Below, piece by piece: positions 5,953 through 6,235 of a stretch of DNA of 6,235 nt; the stretch's first letter is position 1; each line of letters opens with the position of its first letter. A program made the translations under genes and the position numbers. Under the pieces are notes generated by a model. It was not told the DNA's origin. It did no database searches and saw only the letters and a program-made list of their open reading frames with translations. The stretch is from JAJYTL01 sp046705265 (GTDB lineage Bacteria; Pseudomonadota; Alphaproteobacteria; Ferrovibrionales; Ferrovibrionaceae). The stretch spans positions 1-6,235 of the forward strand of contig JBJKQL010000035.1 of NCBI GenBank assembly GCA_046705265.1. Reading direction: 5' to 3'.

Positions 5953-6006
5953 GGCACGCCGATGCCTCGCACGGGACCGTCACGAGAAGAGTGAGAGATA
6001 GAGCTT

Positions 6007-6235
6007 ATGATATCCGGCAAGCGAAGTTTGTTCGGCGTGCTGCTGGCTGTGATCGTCGTTGCGGCTGCCGCGTTCGGCATCTATTACGAGTTTCTCCGGC
6101 CTCCTGCGGCCGTGCACGGGCTTAGCCTCTACGGCAATATCGATATCCGCGAGACCGATCTCGGGTTCGACGACGCGGGCCGGGTCGCGAATATGCGGGT
6201 CGATGAGGGCGACACGGTGCACCGCGGCGAGCTTC
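6007..6235 (+). CDS. HlyD-family membrane fusion protein (N-terminal part, cut by window edge)
   Basis: Seventy-six codons are visible. A short basic start (MISGKR) is followed by one membrane segment at about 8-25 (LFGVLLAVIVVAAAAFGIYY), giving an inner-membrane anchor with the rest in the periplasm. LYGNIDIRETDLGF (41-54) and GRVANMRVDEGDTVHRGEL (58-76) are the typical opening of the HlyD/YbhG/YhiI group; the second is the first half of the biotinyl-lipoyl-like domain. Such proteins link an inner-membrane transporter to an outer-membrane channel, and relatives of this subtype are commonly followed by ABC ATPase and permease genes. These would lie beyond the right edge and are not seen. The ribosome site is weak (purine-rich GAGAGATAGAG). 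The FixK-type boxes about 200 bases upstream suggest low-oxygen induction. Confidence 0.9.
   Translation, partial: MISGKRSLFGVLLAVIVVAAAAFGIYYEFLRPPAAVHGLSLYGNIDIRETDLGFDDAGRVANMRVDEGDTVHRGEL

Larger units (their letters stand above)
5657..6006. promoter_or_regulatory. Divergent regulatory region between the Spy-like gene and hlyD
   Basis: This 350-base stretch has no credible gene. It contains two FixK/FNR-type boxes near its middle, a perfect inverted repeat at 5714-5726 (CGTCTC-C-GAGACG) on the Spy-like side, and two hairpin-forming segments on the hlyD side. A 105-codon plus-strand reading frame from 5808 runs out of frame into hlyD; it is arginine-rich, has no recognisable domain and is judged spurious. 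Confidence 0.7.

Noticed and set aside
5808..6125. 105-codon plus-strand frame in the hlyD upstream region
   Set aside because: It is arginine-rich with no domain, overlaps hlyD out of frame, and its start precedes the predicted transcription start.

Overview
The window is GC-rich and reads as chromosomal DNA from an alphaproteobacterium, most likely of the Rhizobiales. The evidence is a haem-PAS FixL oxygen-sensor kinase of rhizobial type and a pair of FixK/FNR-type boxes elsewhere in the window. Species cannot be fixed from the sequence. There are six protein genes plus the start of a seventh, and the genes at both window edges are cut. No RNA genes, insertion sequences, CRISPR arrays or phage genes were seen.

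Layout. Positions 1-1471 (minus) hold fixL, missing its last few dozen codons at the left edge; fixJ would be expected beyond that edge. Positions 1472-1626 hold the likely fixL promoter. Positions 1627-2673 (minus) hold an aldo/keto reductase. It is divergent from a LysR-type regulator (2780-3721, plus) across an AT-rich intergenic region containing dyad-symmetric sequences. After lysR come two closely spaced plus-strand genes (3772-4308 and 4320-4934). They encode the two halves of a split thiamine-diphosphate 2-oxoacid decarboxylase of the sulfopyruvate/phosphonopyruvate decarboxylase type. A hairpin at 4963-5000 separates this operon from the convergent minus-strand gene at 5033-5656. That gene encodes an exported Spy/CpxP-like (LTxxQ) protein with a Gly/Tyr/Met-rich N-terminal section. 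A 350-base divergent region (5657-6006) carries two FixK/FNR-type boxes. It is followed by the start of an HlyD-type membrane fusion protein (6007 to the right edge).

How the parts may work together. AKR, lysR and the split decarboxylase look like a catabolic or detoxification module: the decarboxylase would make an aldehyde, the reductase could reduce it, and LysR would respond to a pathway metabolite. The substrate is unknown. Separately, FixL (with FixJ and FixK) is the usual top of the low-oxygen cascade, and the paired boxes suggest that the Spy-like gene and/or the HlyD efflux operon answer to the same cascade. These functional links are inferences; the gene identities rest on visible motifs.
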